In this document: in pieces, positions 18,568-28,652 of the stretch
How positions within the stretch are numbered: the stretch's first letter is position 1
Layout of the letters: every line of letters begins with the position of its first letter
NCBI RefSeq assembly: GCF_002305895.1
Contig: NZ_CP022203.1
Span: 8,342,001-8,406,000 of the forward strand
Reading direction: 5' to 3'
Source of the DNA: Corallococcus macrosporus DSM 14697
GTDB lineage: Bacteria; Myxococcota; Myxococcia; Myxococcales; Myxococcaceae
DNA: 64,000 nucleotides
Notes under the pieces: model-generated
Database searches by the model: none
What the model saw: the letters and a program-made list of their open reading frames with translations, nothing else
Told to the model about the DNA's origin: nothing
Position numbers and translations under genes: made by a program

Positions 18568-20046
18568 ATGCCGCAGTCCCTACTCCACCGGTATTCCGAA
18601 GGGCCGTCCACGCAGGCGGCGCCCGAGGAGGCGCGGCCCTTCCTGGGGGCGCTCCTGGGCGCGGCGGGGTGCGGGGTGGCGCTGCTGGACCGGGAGCTGC
18701 GTCCCTTGTGGGTGAACGCCTCCCTGGCGGCGCTGTCCGGCCTGGAGCCGCGCGCGCACGTGGGCCGTCCGCTGACGGAGCTGTGGCCGCAGGTGGCGCA
18801 GGCGCTGTCGCCGCTGCTGGCCCGGGCGTTGTCCGGCGAGGACGTGACGGAGGCGCCGGTGCGGGGCGTGCTGGCCCCCGCCGCGGGCGAACGGCACCTG
18901 CGGGTGGGCCTGTCCCCCGCGCTGAGTGGCGGCGTGCTGGCCGGGGTGGCGCTGTGGGTGCGAGACGAGACGGAGCGCGTCCTGGAGGAGCAGCGGCTGC
19001 GCGCGCGCGAGTCGCACATGCGCAGCCTGGCGGACGTGGCCTGTGACGGGCACTTCCTGCACGACAACGGCATCGTGCTGGACGCCAACCGCGCGCTGAC
19101 GCAGCTCCTGGGCTACGCGTCGCCGTCGGAGTTGATTGGCCGGCACCTGGCGGACTGCGTGGCCCCGGAGTTCCGCTCGCAGGTGGGGCTGGTGCTGAGC
19201 CGCGGGCTGGAGACGCCCTATGAGGTGGTCGTCATGCGCCGCGACGGTCAGCGGCTGCCCATCGAGGTGCTGGGCCGCTACGTGACGTGGGAGGGCCGGC
19301 AGGTGCGGCTGGCCGCCGTCTGGGACATCCGCAGCCGCAAGGCCGCCGAGGAGCTCACGGCGAGCGCCGAGCAGTTCCGCCACCAGTTGCTGGGCGTCAT
19401 GGATTCGGAGATGCGCTCGCCGCTCCAGACGCTGCACCAGGGCACGCGCACCTTGCAGCGGCTGGAGGGGCTGGAGGAGCCCCAGCGCACCCTGGTGGGC
19501 CAGGTGGCCAGGGCCGCCCGCCGGATGGAGCGGATGCTCCAGGAGCTGATGGACTTCACCCGCGCGCGGCTGGCGGGGGGCCTGGCGCTGCGGCCGGAGC
19601 CCGCCGTCCTCAGCGCGGTGGTGGAGCGCGTGGTGGAGGAGCGGCGCCGCGAGCACCCCCAGCGCGCCATCCGCCTGGAGGCCGAGGGTGACTTGCGCGG
19701 CCACTGGGACACCGGGCGGCTGGCGCAGCTCGCGGACCTCCTCCTGGGCAGCGTGCTGCAGCAGGGGACGGACGACGCGCCGGTGACGCTCCGCGCGGCC
19801 GGCGCCGTGGGCGGCGTCACCCTGAGCGTGCAGGGCCAGGGGCTCACGGTGGCCGCCGAGGAGCATGCCTCCCTCTTCGAGCCCTTCCGCAAGGAGCGCG
19901 GCGGCCAGCCGGAGGGGCTGGGCCTGGGGCTCTACATCGCGCGGCAGATCGCCCTCGCGCACGGCGGGAAGCTGGCGGTGGAGTCCGGCTCGGGGGGGGG
20001 CGTGCGCTTCGCGGCCTGGCTGCCCCGCGAGGGGCCCGGGCACTGA
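18568..20046 (+). CDS. PAS-PAS histidine-kinase-like protein lacking catalytic residues
   Basis: A 492-residue protein with two PAS domains (residues ~25-140 and ~148-265), a HisKA-like helix pair (~270-340) and an HATPase-like domain (~375-490). The H-box reads MDSEMRSPL with Ser280 where the phosphoacceptor His should be. The N-box reads [10 protein letters not shown] with Ser395 in place of the catalytic Asn. The G1 box reads VQGQG with Val421 in place of Asp. The G2 region [18 protein letters not shown] is intact. It therefore looks like a pseudokinase that may sense or bind but not phosphorylate. It lies between atpH and atpA on the same strand. TATACT at 18517 may be the -10 of its own promoter, though no -35 is correctly spaced. 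Confidence 0.85.
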   Translation: MPQSLLHRYSEGPSTQAAPEEARPFLGALLGAAGCGVALLDRELRPLWVNASLAALSGLEPRAHVGRPLTELWPQVAQALSPLLARALSGEDVTEAPVRGVLAPAAGERHLRVGLSPALSGGVLAGVALWVRDETERVLEEQRLRARESHMRSLADVACDGHFLHDNGIVLDANRALTQLLGYASPSELIGRHLADCVAPEFRSQVGLVLSRGLETPYEVVVMRRDGQRLPIEVLGRYVTWEGRQVRLAAVWDIRSRKAAEELTASAEQFRHQLLGVMDSEMRSPLQTLHQGTRTLQRLEGLEEPQRTLVGQVARAARRMERMLQELMDFTRARLAGGLALRPEPAVLSAVVERVVEERRREHPQRAIRLEAEGDLRGHWDTGRLAQLADLLLGSVLQQGTDDAPVTLRAAGAVGGVTLSVQGQGLTVAAEEHASLFEPFRKERGGQPEGLGLGLYIARQIALAHGGKLAVESGSGGGVRFAAWLPREGPGH

Positions 20047-20296
20047 GGGCGTCCGGGGCGCCCGGGTTCAACGGCTGCTGATGCGCCAGAGTAGGCGGGC
20101 ACGGCCTCGCGCCCGCCCCTGGAGCGGCGGGCCCGCGCCGCCTGTCCCACCCCTGAACGGGCGTCCTCCGCCGGCCCCGGGCCGGGTGGCGCGGACCGCA
20201 TTGCAGCGGGTGGGTGTGCGTGGTAAGGGGCCCCGACTTCAAGGTTTCGGCGGCCTGCCCCACGTCGGCCGCCCCTGCGCAAGGACGCATACGCTC

Positions 20297-21844
<1,548 letters not shown>

Positions 21845-21868
21845 TCCCTGGTCCAGGCGTGACGCGCG

Positions 21869-21901
21869 AGCCCCGCGCTCCCTTCACCGGGAGGCGGGGC
21901 T
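21869..21901. terminator. Bidirectional terminator hairpin after atpA
   Basis: AGCCCCGC (21869-21876) pairs with GCGGGGCT (21894-21901). The inner GCTCCC/GGGAG pair extends the stem around TTCACC. TTCGTGTTT follows. It lies between convergent atpA and the HAD gene. Confidence 0.8.
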
Positions 21902-21926
21902 TCGTGTTTCCGGGAGGCGGGGCTTC
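21887..21926. repeat. 17-bp direct repeat at the atpA terminator
   Basis: CCGGGAGGCGGGGCTTC occurs at 21887-21903 and again at 21910-21926, a 23-bp period. The first copy is the right arm of the terminator. The second runs into the stop codon of the convergent HAD gene. It looks like a local slippage duplication. Confidence 0.85.
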
Positions 21927-22773
21927 AGCGCAGGCGGGCCAGCACGCCGTGCAGGCTGCGGTCCACGCCGCCGCGCGCGCCCAGCAGCTCCACCGCCTTC
22001 AGCTCGTAGGGCAGCACGTTGTCGCGGGCCACGAGCTGGACGTGCGCGCCCAGCGCGGCGGGCAGCGCCAGGTCCAGCTCGTAGATGTCACCGGCCACCA
22101 GCGTCTGTTCCGGCGTGGTGCCCGTGGCGTCCCAGACGCGCTTGAGGGCCTCGAAGTACCGGCCCCGGCGCAGGTAGACGGGGCGGCGCAGCACGCCGTC
22201 CAGCGTCTGCGCCTCCGGCACCGCGGTGAAGCGCGCGTCCGACGCGTCCGGCGCGTCCAGCAGGAACTTGCGGGCGTCCCCGGACACCTTCAGCTTCTCG
22301 CGGCCCCTGGGCGCGAGCTGGTCCAGCTTCTTCTCCACCAGGTCGGTGTGCGCGTTGGTCACCACCGTCACCGGCAGGCCCGTGGCCACCAGCGCCTCCA
22401 GCACCTCCTTCGCCTCCGGCTTGAAGGCGGTGGCCGAGTGCGCGTAGGCCTCGCGGTAGAGCGTCTGCACCACCTCGGAGCGGCGGGCCTCGTCCTGGCC
22501 CTTGCCGAAGCGCTGCATGATGCGGTGGGCCGCGCAGGTGGCCGTCAGGTACGGGTCCGCCGTGGCGGGCGCCACCACCCGGCCGCCCAAATCCCACCCC
22601 AGCGTGTCCCAACCCGCGCGCAACGCGGCGACCTCCTCCTCCCACGCGGACTCCAGGTCCTCCCCCACCGCCGCCGCCAAGCCCTGACGGAAATGCCGGA
22701 GGAAGGGCGCGCTCTCCGCCGCCACGTCCGTGAAGGTTCCGTCGAAGTCCAGCACCACGCACGCAATCGCCAT
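21925..22773 (-). CDS. HAD-superfamily hydrolase
   Basis: A 282-residue haloacid-dehalogenase-type phosphohydrolase. Motif I is DFDGTFTD (nucleophile Asp9, acid/base Asp11). Motif II is VTVVTNAHTD (Thr). Motif III Lys is probably in EKLKVSGD, and motif IV is VAGDIYELD. A helical cap domain lies between motifs I and II. There is no signal peptide, so it is cytosolic. It converges with atpA across a shared terminator. Substrate unknown; the cap type (C1) fits small phosphometabolites. Confidence 0.8.
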   Translation of the reverse strand: MAIACVVLDFDGTFTDVAAESAPFLRHFRQGLAAAVGEDLESAWEEEVAALRAGWDTLGWDLGGRVVAPATADPYLTATCAAHRIMQRFGKGQDEARRSEVVQTLYREAYAHSATAFKPEAKEVLEALVATGLPVTVVTNAHTDLVEKKLDQLAPRGREKLKVSGDARKFLLDAPDASDARFTAVPEAQTLDGVLRRPVYLRRGRYFEALKRVWDATGTTPEQTLVAGDIYELDLALPAALGAHVQLVARDNVLPYELKAVELLGARGGVDRSLHGVLARLR

Positions 22774-22999
22774 CAGACCACCGGCTCCCGAAGTTGAGGA
22801 AAGGGGCCGGATGACGCCTCACCCGCGGCCCCGGAATCAAGCCCGCCCGCATCAGGGCCCCTGCCGCCCCGCCGCCCCCGGGAGCACCACCCCGCCGACG
22901 CGCCGTGGGGGCCACGCGCGTGCGCCGTGGCCCAGGTGCCGCCCGCTCCCACGTCCTCCCCTTGAAGCCTACCCCGCGCAAGCCGCTAACCTCGCGGGC

Positions 23000-23371
23000 A
23001 TGGAAGCGACGCAGCGAAACGAATCGGCGCCCCCGCGCCGGGCGTGGCTGCCCTGGGGCCTGCTGGTGGGCGCGGTGCTGCTCGCCACGACGGGGGCCTG
23101 GGCGGGTACGCGCTCCATCTCCGCCCTGGTGGACCGCAACGACGCGCTGGCGCGCGAGGCGGCCGAGTCCGAGGCCCGCGTCGCGGAGCTCCAGGCCCTG
23201 CGCGACGCCATGTCACGCCGGCTGCGCACGCTGGAGCAGCAACACCACGCCGCCTACGCCGCCGCCGTGACGGCCAGCGCCGCGTGCACCACCGCCCTCC
23301 AGCCGCCGCCTCCACCTGGCAAGCCCGAGCCCCGGCGCTCCGCCAAGGCCAGGAAGCAGGGCCGGCGCTGA
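23000..23371 (+). CDS. Single-pass membrane protein with coiled coil
   Basis: A 123-residue protein. After a short charged N-terminus, residues ~16-35 form one membrane segment (LPWGLLVGAVLLATTGAWAG). A heptad-like stretch follows (ALAREAAESEARVAELQALR), and the tail is rich in Pro, Arg and Lys. No family recognised. It is divergent from the HAD gene with 226 bp between. Coding assignment rests on third-position G/C bias and the TM/coiled-coil layout. Confidence 0.6.
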   Translation: MEATQRNESAPPRRAWLPWGLLVGAVLLATTGAWAGTRSISALVDRNDALAREAAESEARVAELQALRDAMSRRLRTLEQQHHAAYAAAVTASAACTTALQPPPPPGKPEPRRSAKARKQGRR

Positions 23372-23531
23372 CGGCGCGTTGCCCCCGGGTCCACACCGCC
23401 GCCGGGAGGTGTGGCCCCCCAGGCAACAGGGCCCACGCCCAACCCCGCGGAATGGCGGCCGGCGGCGCCCGGCCCGCCACGTGCTACCTCCGGAGCCACC
23501 GAGTCCCTTTCCGCTCCGAGGTCCACGCTCC

Positions 23532-25043
23532 ATGTCCCCCTTCGCGCTTCGCGACACCCCGCGCTCTCCGCGGGCCGCGCTCCTGCTCCTGACCGCGCTG
23601 CTGCTCCCCCTGGCCCCGGCCCGGGCGGAGCCCGGCATCCGCATCCTGAACTCGCTCCGCGCCCAGGAGCTGGCCTTCAACGCGCTCACCACCAACCGCG
23701 ACGCGCTGGACGCCCTCGTGTCGCAGCCCCTGCACTCCAAGGTGTTCGAGCGCGACGCCCGGCTGCGGCACACGCTGGAGCATCCCCCCGCCCGCAGCGT
23801 GATGACGTACCTGACGGAGTGCGCCCTGCCGCCCGGCGACGCGGTGGAGTGGACCAGCCGCGCCGGCGACACGTTCGTCTTCAAGGGCCAGGTGGGGCTG
23901 TGCCCGGAGTGGGCCCACGACAAGCCGAGCCCGTCCTGCCTGGGCTACGTGACGGCCTGCCTCCTGGCGCGCAACAACGCCTTCGGGCGCAGGGTGATGG
24001 TGTCCATGCGGGGCGAGGACCGCCGCGAGCCCCGGCGCTTCAACCCCTCCGGCGCCGCCCGGGAATGGAGCCCCATGTTCCTGCCCTGCCAGTCCGGTGA
24101 GGCGGGCCTCGACGCGGAGTGCGGCTGGCTGGGAGAGAGCGTGGGCACCTGCCGCCGAGGCGAGAAGGTGACGGTGGCAGCTGGCGCGCCCCACCCCGGC
24201 ACCTGCACCGGCCGGATGGGCAGCATCCACGGAGACCGGGTGCTGCGCGTGTGCGAAGCCCCGGAGGGCTGCGCCTACCACGACCGCCTGGCGGACACGC
24301 TCGGGAACACCTGCGGCGGCATCGAGCCCAGCGTCGAGTTCACGTGCCCCGACAGCGGCCAGTACAGCATCATGTCCGCGCCCTTCTACCGCGCGGCGAC
24401 GCCCGGCTCCTGGGTGGCGCCGGTGGCCACGTCCGGCACCTACCCCGCCGCGCCCTTCGGGGCCTTCACGTTCCGGGAGGGGGCCTTCTACGGGAACATG
24501 TTCGACTCGCGCGGCCTGACGGTGGAGGTCCTCCTCAACCCGGACACCTTGCAGCCCAAGCTCGTCGACCTGCGCTTCAAGGGCGTGGTCCATGAGAATG
24601 TCCACGCCTGTCACAGCCGGGACTGGGTGGACGGGGACAGCCACCTGCGCTCCCGCATCTGCGCCAACGCGGACATCGGCGGTGCCCGCATCCACGGCTG
24701 CATGGCCTACGCGTCGGGCCCCTGCGAGCCGGGCAGCTACAACCCCCTGCCGCCCCGCTGCAAGGTGAGTGACGGCGCCATCGTCGAGGGAGACGGGGAC
24801 TTCGAGGGCTGCACGGACGCGAGGGGCTACGGCCACGACGAGCCCATCACCGTGTACCTGCGCTCCCCCTGCGAGGGCATCTCCCCCAAGTCACAGAGCG
24901 TGTGCGGGCTGAAGTGCGACTACGACAAGTTCCCGTTCAAGTGCGAGGACACGTGCGCGCTGCAGAAGTCCCCGGGGCAGTGCCTCCAGACGGACGCCTG
25001 CCTGAAGGACCCGGCCGAGTGCCCATCGCCCAAGGGCAAGTGA
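23532..25043 (+). CDS. Secreted cysteine-rich protein, unknown function
   Basis: A 503-residue protein with a signal peptide (hydrophobic LLLLTALLLPLAPARA) and about 30 cysteines in the mature part, implying many disulphides. The repeated Cys-pair segments include CALPPGD, CLGYVTACLLA, CTGRMGSIHGDRVLRVC, and a Cys-dense tail (CGLKCDYDKFPFKCEDTC). It is predicted extracellular or surface-exposed. I do not recognise a named domain, although Cys-rich proteins of this layout are common in myxobacteria. It lies 79 bp upstream of a barrel-like gene, separated by a GC-rich hairpin near 25068-25101. Confidence 0.7.
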   Translation: MSPFALRDTPRSPRAALLLLTALLLPLAPARAEPGIRILNSLRAQELAFNALTTNRDALDALVSQPLHSKVFERDARLRHTLEHPPARSVMTYLTECALPPGDAVEWTSRAGDTFVFKGQVGLCPEWAHDKPSPSCLGYVTACLLARNNAFGRRVMVSMRGEDRREPRRFNPSGAAREWSPMFLPCQSGEAGLDAECGWLGESVGTCRRGEKVTVAAGAPHPGTCTGRMGSIHGDRVLRVCEAPEGCAYHDRLADTLGNTCGGIEPSVEFTCPDSGQYSIMSAPFYRAATPGSWVAPVATSGTYPAAPFGAFTFREGAFYGNMFDSRGLTVEVLLNPDTLQPKLVDLRFKGVVHENVHACHSRDWVDGDSHLRSRICANADIGGARIHGCMAYASGPCEPGSYNPLPPRCKVSDGAIVEGDGDFEGCTDARGYGHDEPITVYLRSPCEGISPKSQSVCGLKCDYDKFPFKCEDTCALQKSPGQCLQTDACLKDPAECPSPKGK

Positions 25044-25122
25044 GGGGGATTGAATAAAGCGGGCCGCCGGGCGTCCAGGTCTCCGGCGGCCGCATCCCCG
25101 GCCCACCTTCAGGAGCTGACCT

Positions 25123-25992
25123 GTGTTCCCCATCCGGACCGCGCTGTGTGCCCTTCTCGCACTGGGACTGAGCCTGGGTCCGACGGAGGCGGAGGCCCGC
25201 TTCGGCAAGCGCTCGCGGCCGTCCCAGAGCGACTCCAATGACCGGGACCGGGATGACAAGAAGGAGCACGGCGCGTCCGCCATCGGCTCGGACGACGATG
25301 ACGACAGGCCCCGCCGGAGCTCCCGGCGGCGCTCCTCCAGCGGCCGGCGGTACGTGAGCGACGGCGGCGCGTCGTTCAGTTGGTTCTCCTTCCTCTTCGT
25401 CACCGGCAACCACCGGCTGAGCGTGGCGCCGGAGCTGCGCGGCGAGCGCCACGCGGCGGCGCTGGCCTTCCGCGTGGGCGCCCAGGGCGGGTCGCTCAGC
25501 GAGACGGACGTCAGCGGGAGCGGCTTCAGCGGCGACCTGTTCCTGGGGCTGGAGGGCCGGCGCTTCGGCGTGGACCTGCGGCTGACGGGCCTGGGCCTGC
25601 CCACGGATGACGGGACGAGCGGCTCGGACGTCATCACCCTGACGCAGAGCCACCTCACCTGGGCGCTCATCTCCCACGAGCGCGCCCGCCTCCGCGTGGA
25701 GGCCGGTGTCAGCACCGCGACCGCGCCGGACATCTCGTTCGTGGGCGCCAGCTTCGCGGCCTCCCTGGAGGCCTGCATCGCGGGCCCCCTGGACCTGGAG
25801 GCCCGCCTGCAGGTGACGCCCTTCCCCTACCGGCAGTTGGACGCGAGCGCCGCGCTGGCGGTGCACCTGGGCGCGCTGGTGCTGCGCGGCGGCTACCGCG
25901 GCATGGTGCTGGACGACGCCGGCTACACGGACGGCATCGCCAACGTCGACACCTTCCACGGCCCCTTCCTGGGCGTGGGCCTCTCCTACTGA
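25123..25992 (+). CDS. Secreted barrel-like protein, RFGKR/ASAIG family (copy 1)
   Basis: A 289-residue protein from GTG 25123, chosen because AGGAG lies 7 bp upstream. It has a signal peptide ending in TEAEA, and the mature protein begins RFGKRSRPSQ. Next comes a charged low-complexity stretch containing HGASAIGSDDDD. The C-terminal ~190 residues alternate beta strands (LAFRVGAQGGSLSETDV, DLFLGLEGRRFGVDLRLTGL, ALAVHLGALVLRGGYRGMVL) and end in SY, like an outer-membrane barrel. The gene at 26798 is a clear paralogue with the same mature N-terminus and C-terminal domain. Function unknown. Confidence 0.75.
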   Translation: MFPIRTALCALLALGLSLGPTEAEARFGKRSRPSQSDSNDRDRDDKKEHGASAIGSDDDDDRPRRSSRRRSSSGRRYVSDGGASFSWFSFLFVTGNHRLSVAPELRGERHAAALAFRVGAQGGSLSETDVSGSGFSGDLFLGLEGRRFGVDLRLTGLGLPTDDGTSGSDVITLTQSHLTWALISHERARLRVEAGVSTATAPDISFVGASFAASLEACIAGPLDLEARLQVTPFPYRQLDASAALAVHLGALVLRGGYRGMVLDDAGYTDGIANVDTFHGPFLGVGLSY

Positions 25993-26019
25993 GGTCCGCG
26001 GAAGGCCGCTGACGTCCTC

Positions 26020-26058
26020 ACGCCCGCGCCGGCGCGCCACCCGCGCTCACGCGGGCGT
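26020..26058. terminator. Hairpin between convergent barrel gene and response regulator
   Basis: ACGCCCGCG (26020-26028) pairs perfectly with CGCGGGCGT (26050-26058). The right arm overlaps the end of the response-regulator coding sequence. No long T run follows in either direction. Confidence 0.55.
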
Positions 26059-26451
26059 CTTCACGGCGGCGCTGTCCGGCGGACAGTGGCGCCGGGCCGC
26101 GTCCAGCAGCATCTCCAGGCGCACCGGCTTGCGCAGCACGCCCGCCGCGCCGGTGGGCAGCGGCCCGGCCTCCGCCGTCATCACCACCACCCGCGTCCCG
26201 GCGAAGCGCTCATCGGCCCGCAGCCGCTCCAGCAGCCCGCGGCCGTCCACGCGCGGAATCTCCCAGTCGAGCAGCACGAGGCAGGCGGACTCCAACGCCG
26301 CGAGCACCCGCAGGGCCTCCACGGCGTTGATGGCCATGGACACCTCGAAGCCCTCGTCGTGCAGCGCCTCCGCCATGGCCCCCCGAACGTCCGGGTCATC
26401 CTCCACAATCAGGACCTGCGGTGGCACCACGGGCTGAGTCACACCCGGCAC
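26047..26451 (-). CDS. Single-domain response regulator (CheY-like)
   Basis: A 134-residue stand-alone receiver. It has the acidic pair VEDD (residues 17-19), phosphoacceptor Asp62 in LVLLDWEIP, Thr92 in VVMTAE and Lys108 in LRKPV. GTG 26451 is chosen because GGAGG lies 7 bp upstream on the minus strand; earlier in-frame codons have no such site. There is no output domain, so it probably signals by protein contact or a phosphorelay. It lies between two paralogous barrel-like genes transcribed on the other strand. Confidence 0.85.
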   Translation of the reverse strand: MPGVTQPVVPPQVLIVEDDPDVRGAMAEALHDEGFEVSMAINAVEALRVLAALESACLVLLDWEIPRVDGRGLLERLRADERFAGTRVVVMTAEAGPLPTGAAGVLRKPVRLEMLLDAARRHCPPDSAAVKTPA

Positions 26452-26797
26452 CCTAGTCCCTCCTTCGCCGTGAGGCACGAGCGACTTCGCCGCATTCCGC
26501 TCTCTGTCAAAGCATGAGCATCTGCCGGGCCTGTGCATGCAGATATTACAGGCAGGCTACGGGCCTCCGCGCACGCGCCCGCGGCGAGTCACCGCGACGT
26601 CGCGCACGCGCGCTCCGGACGCGCCCGCCCCACGAGCATTCACCTGGTGGCACTTGCGACCGCGGCGCGCGGGCGCGGTGTCGGGCGCCGCACAGCACCC
26701 GCTAGCGGACGGCGGCCCGCGCCTGGAGGCCCATGGCCGCGAGGGAGGGAAGGCGGTTGAATCCCTCCACCCCCGACCGTCCCACGAGGAGTGGACC
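26452..26797. other. 346-bp intergenic region, probable divergent promoters
   Basis: No supportable gene. It separates the response regulator (minus) from the second barrel paralogue (plus). A short inverted repeat, ATCTGC (26520-26525) with GCAGAT (26539-26544), lies about 70 bp upstream of the response-regulator start, beside the AT-rich word ATATTACA. It could be an operator, but this is weak evidence. The rest is GC-rich without clear signals until the GAGGAG ribosome-binding site at 26786-26791. Confidence 0.4.
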
Positions 26798-27715
26798 TTG
26801 CCCGCATCCCAGGCCGTGCTGTGCGCCGCGCTCGCGGCCGGTGTCCTCCTGGGCCCGGCGCCCGCCCAGGCGCGCTTCGGCAAGCGCGAGGCCGCCTCCC
26901 AGCAAGGCACGTCCCGCCCGTCGTCGCAGGCCCAGACGTCGCGCGGGGGCGGCGCGCGCGAACACCCGGCCTCCGCCATTGGCCAGCCCCGCGGCAACCG
27001 CCGCGCCCACCCGGCCTCCGCCATTGGCCGCGAGCGGCCTCCCCGGCGAGACGATGCCCCCCGCCGGCGGCGCTCGCGCGTGCGCCGGCGCCCCCCCGGC
27101 GCCGTCGTCACGGCGGCCGTCATGGGCGCCAGCCGTCCCGGCTACGCCGCCGTGGCCGCCACGCCGCGCTTGAGGCGTGAGCCGGAGGACACCGTGCCGC
27201 TGCAGGTGCGCCTGGGCGTGCAGGGCGACCTGCTGGGCGAGGGCGGCGCCATGGGGCTCTTCATGGCCATGGACGGCCGCACCCTGGGCCTGGACGCGCG
27301 CCTCACCGGCATGGCGCTGCCCGCGACGGACGGCTCGGACGCCACCGACCGCATCACGCTGATGAGCGCGCATGCCTCGGCGGCGCTGTGGGCGGCGGAG
27401 CGGGGCCGGCTGCGGCTGGAGGCTGGCGTCGCCAGCGCGCACGGCCCCAGCATCATCTTCGTGGGCCCCAGCTTCGGCGCGTCCCTGGAGGCCTGCATCG
27501 GCCCCTCGCCGATGGACCTCGAGGCTCGCGTGCAGGCGGTGCCCTTCCCACACCGGCAGGTGGACGCGCAGGCGGGCCTGGCCGTGCACGTGGGCTCGCT
27601 CCACCTGCGCGGCGGCTGGCGGGCGCTCTACCTCAACGACGCCGGGCACACGAACGGGGAGGAGCAGGTCGAGCGGCTCACCGGCCCGTACGTCGGGCTG
27701 GGCCTCACGTTCTGA
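26798..27715 (+). CDS. Secreted barrel-like protein, RFGKR/ASAIG family (copy 2)
   Basis: A 305-residue paralogue of the gene at 25123. Start TTG 26798 is chosen by GAGGAG 6 bp upstream and by matching the signal-peptide position of the first copy. The signal peptide ends in PAQA and the mature protein begins RFGKREAASQ. Two HPASAIG motifs follow, then a very basic Arg-rich stretch. The C-terminal ~190 residues align with copy 1 (LEAGVASAHGPSIIFVGPSF versus VEAGVSTATAPDISFVGASF; both have SFxASLEACI). It probably forms an outer-membrane barrel or surface assembly. Function unknown. Confidence 0.75.
   Translation: MPASQAVLCAALAAGVLLGPAPAQARFGKREAASQQGTSRPSSQAQTSRGGGAREHPASAIGQPRGNRRAHPASAIGRERPPRRDDAPRRRRSRVRRRPPGAVVTAAVMGASRPGYAAVAATPRLRREPEDTVPLQVRLGVQGDLLGEGGAMGLFMAMDGRTLGLDARLTGMALPATDGSDATDRITLMSAHASAALWAAERGRLRLEAGVASAHGPSIIFVGPSFGASLEACIGPSPMDLEARVQAVPFPHRQVDAQAGLAVHVGSLHLRGGWRALYLNDAGHTNGEEQVERLTGPYVGLGLTF
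26963..27028 (+). repeat. Two identical 21-bp copies encoding HPASAIG
   Basis: The same 21 bases (beginning CACCCGGCCTCC and ending CCATTGGC) occur at 26963-26983 and 27008-27028, a 45-bp period. They encode HPASAIG twice. The paralogue at 25123 has one degenerate copy (HGASAIG). Confidence 0.9.
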
Positions 27716-27721
27716 CGGCCG

Positions 27722-27771
27722 CGGACGGCGCTGGCCGGGGCCCCCTGGCGCGGGCCCCAGCCAGCCGTCCG
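27722..27771. terminator. Long bidirectional hairpin between convergent genes
   Basis: The arm starting CGGACGG and ending GGGGCCC pairs with a right arm ending CCGTCCG. The stem is about 20 bp with two small irregularities and a loop near CCTGGCG. It lies between the barrel paralogue (ends 27715) and the MobA-like gene (ends 27778). Confidence 0.75.
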
Positions 27772-27777
27772 CCCGCG

Positions 27778-28470
27778 CTACTCCTCGGACGCCGCGGCCA
27801 TGGGCGCCGAGCCGCCGCCCAGCTCCGCCACGTTGGACGTCGCGGGCCCGGTGCCCCGCTGCTTGGCGCCGCGCCGCTTCGGCGGAGGCGCCAGCCGAGG
27901 CTGCATGCCGAACAGGCGCTCGTACGTCTCCGGCGTGTTGATGTTCACCACCACGCCCGGGTCCTTCACCGCCACGCGGCGCGCCTTCAGCGCCGCCAGG
28001 GCGGGCTCGAGCTGCGGGCCCTCCGCGGCGCGCAGCCGCTCCGCCGCGCTCCGCGAGAGCACCAGCGGCCAGCCTGGCGCGCCCTCGAACTCCGGCCGCA
28101 GCAGCTCGTCCGCGTCCCCCATCATCTTCAGGAGGGACTTGAGCGTGGTCGCGCGCAGCGCCGGCATGTCCACCGGATGCAGCAGCACCACGTCCGCCCC
28201 CGCCTCCAGCGCGGCCTCCAGCCCCGCCTTCACCGATAGGAGTGGCCCTTCCTGCCACCGCTCCGCCTCCACCAATTCCAGCCCCGGGTGCTGCTCGCGC
28301 ACCGCCTCGGAGTCCTTCCCCACCACGCCAAGCACCATGGAGCCCGCCTTGCCAAAGGTGGATGCCAGGGACTGGAGGAAGCTCTTGCCTCCCTCGTGCT
28401 CGATAAGCGCCTTGGGGTGGGCCATCCGCCGGGCCTCACCCGCAGCGAGGATGATCGCCACTGCCTTCAT
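27778..28470 (-). CDS. MobA/MocA-like nucleotidyltransferase
   Basis: A 230-residue NTP-transferase. Its N-terminal ILAAGEARRMAHPKALIEHE matches the glycine-rich nucleotide-binding loop and Lys of MobA-like/NTP_transf_3 enzymes. VVLLHPVDMPAL carries the metal-binding Asp, and GAPGWPLVLSR resembles the G-x-P-h-h-h signature. Known relatives transfer CMP or GMP to molybdopterin or act on sugar phosphates. About 45 residues at the C-terminus (after GMQPRLAPPPKRRG) are an Ala/Gly/Pro-rich extension. No molybdenum cofactor gene is nearby, so the substrate is open. It is on the same strand as the GST gene, 182 bp downstream of it. Confidence 0.8.
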   Translation of the reverse strand: MKAVAIILAAGEARRMAHPKALIEHEGGKSFLQSLASTFGKAGSMVLGVVGKDSEAVREQHPGLELVEAERWQEGPLLSVKAGLEAALEAGADVVLLHPVDMPALRATTLKSLLKMMGDADELLRPEFEGAPGWPLVLSRSAAERLRAAEGPQLEPALAALKARRVAVKDPGVVVNINTPETYERLFGMQPRLAPPPKRRGAKQRGTGPATSNVAELGGGSAPMAAASEE

Positions 28471-28652
28471 GCCACGCCTCCTCCGCCCCCATGAATTGAA
28501 CGCCAGCAGGCCCGGGGGCCTTCGCTCAAAGGCTGTGGCGTCCGCGTAGGATTGCAGCCCACCCCCGGGTCCCAGCCGTCAGCCAGCCGCCAGTCACTCC
28601 GCACGGGTGTCTGCTGGATGAGCCTCCGGCCAGGCGCTCCGTCCGCTACCCG

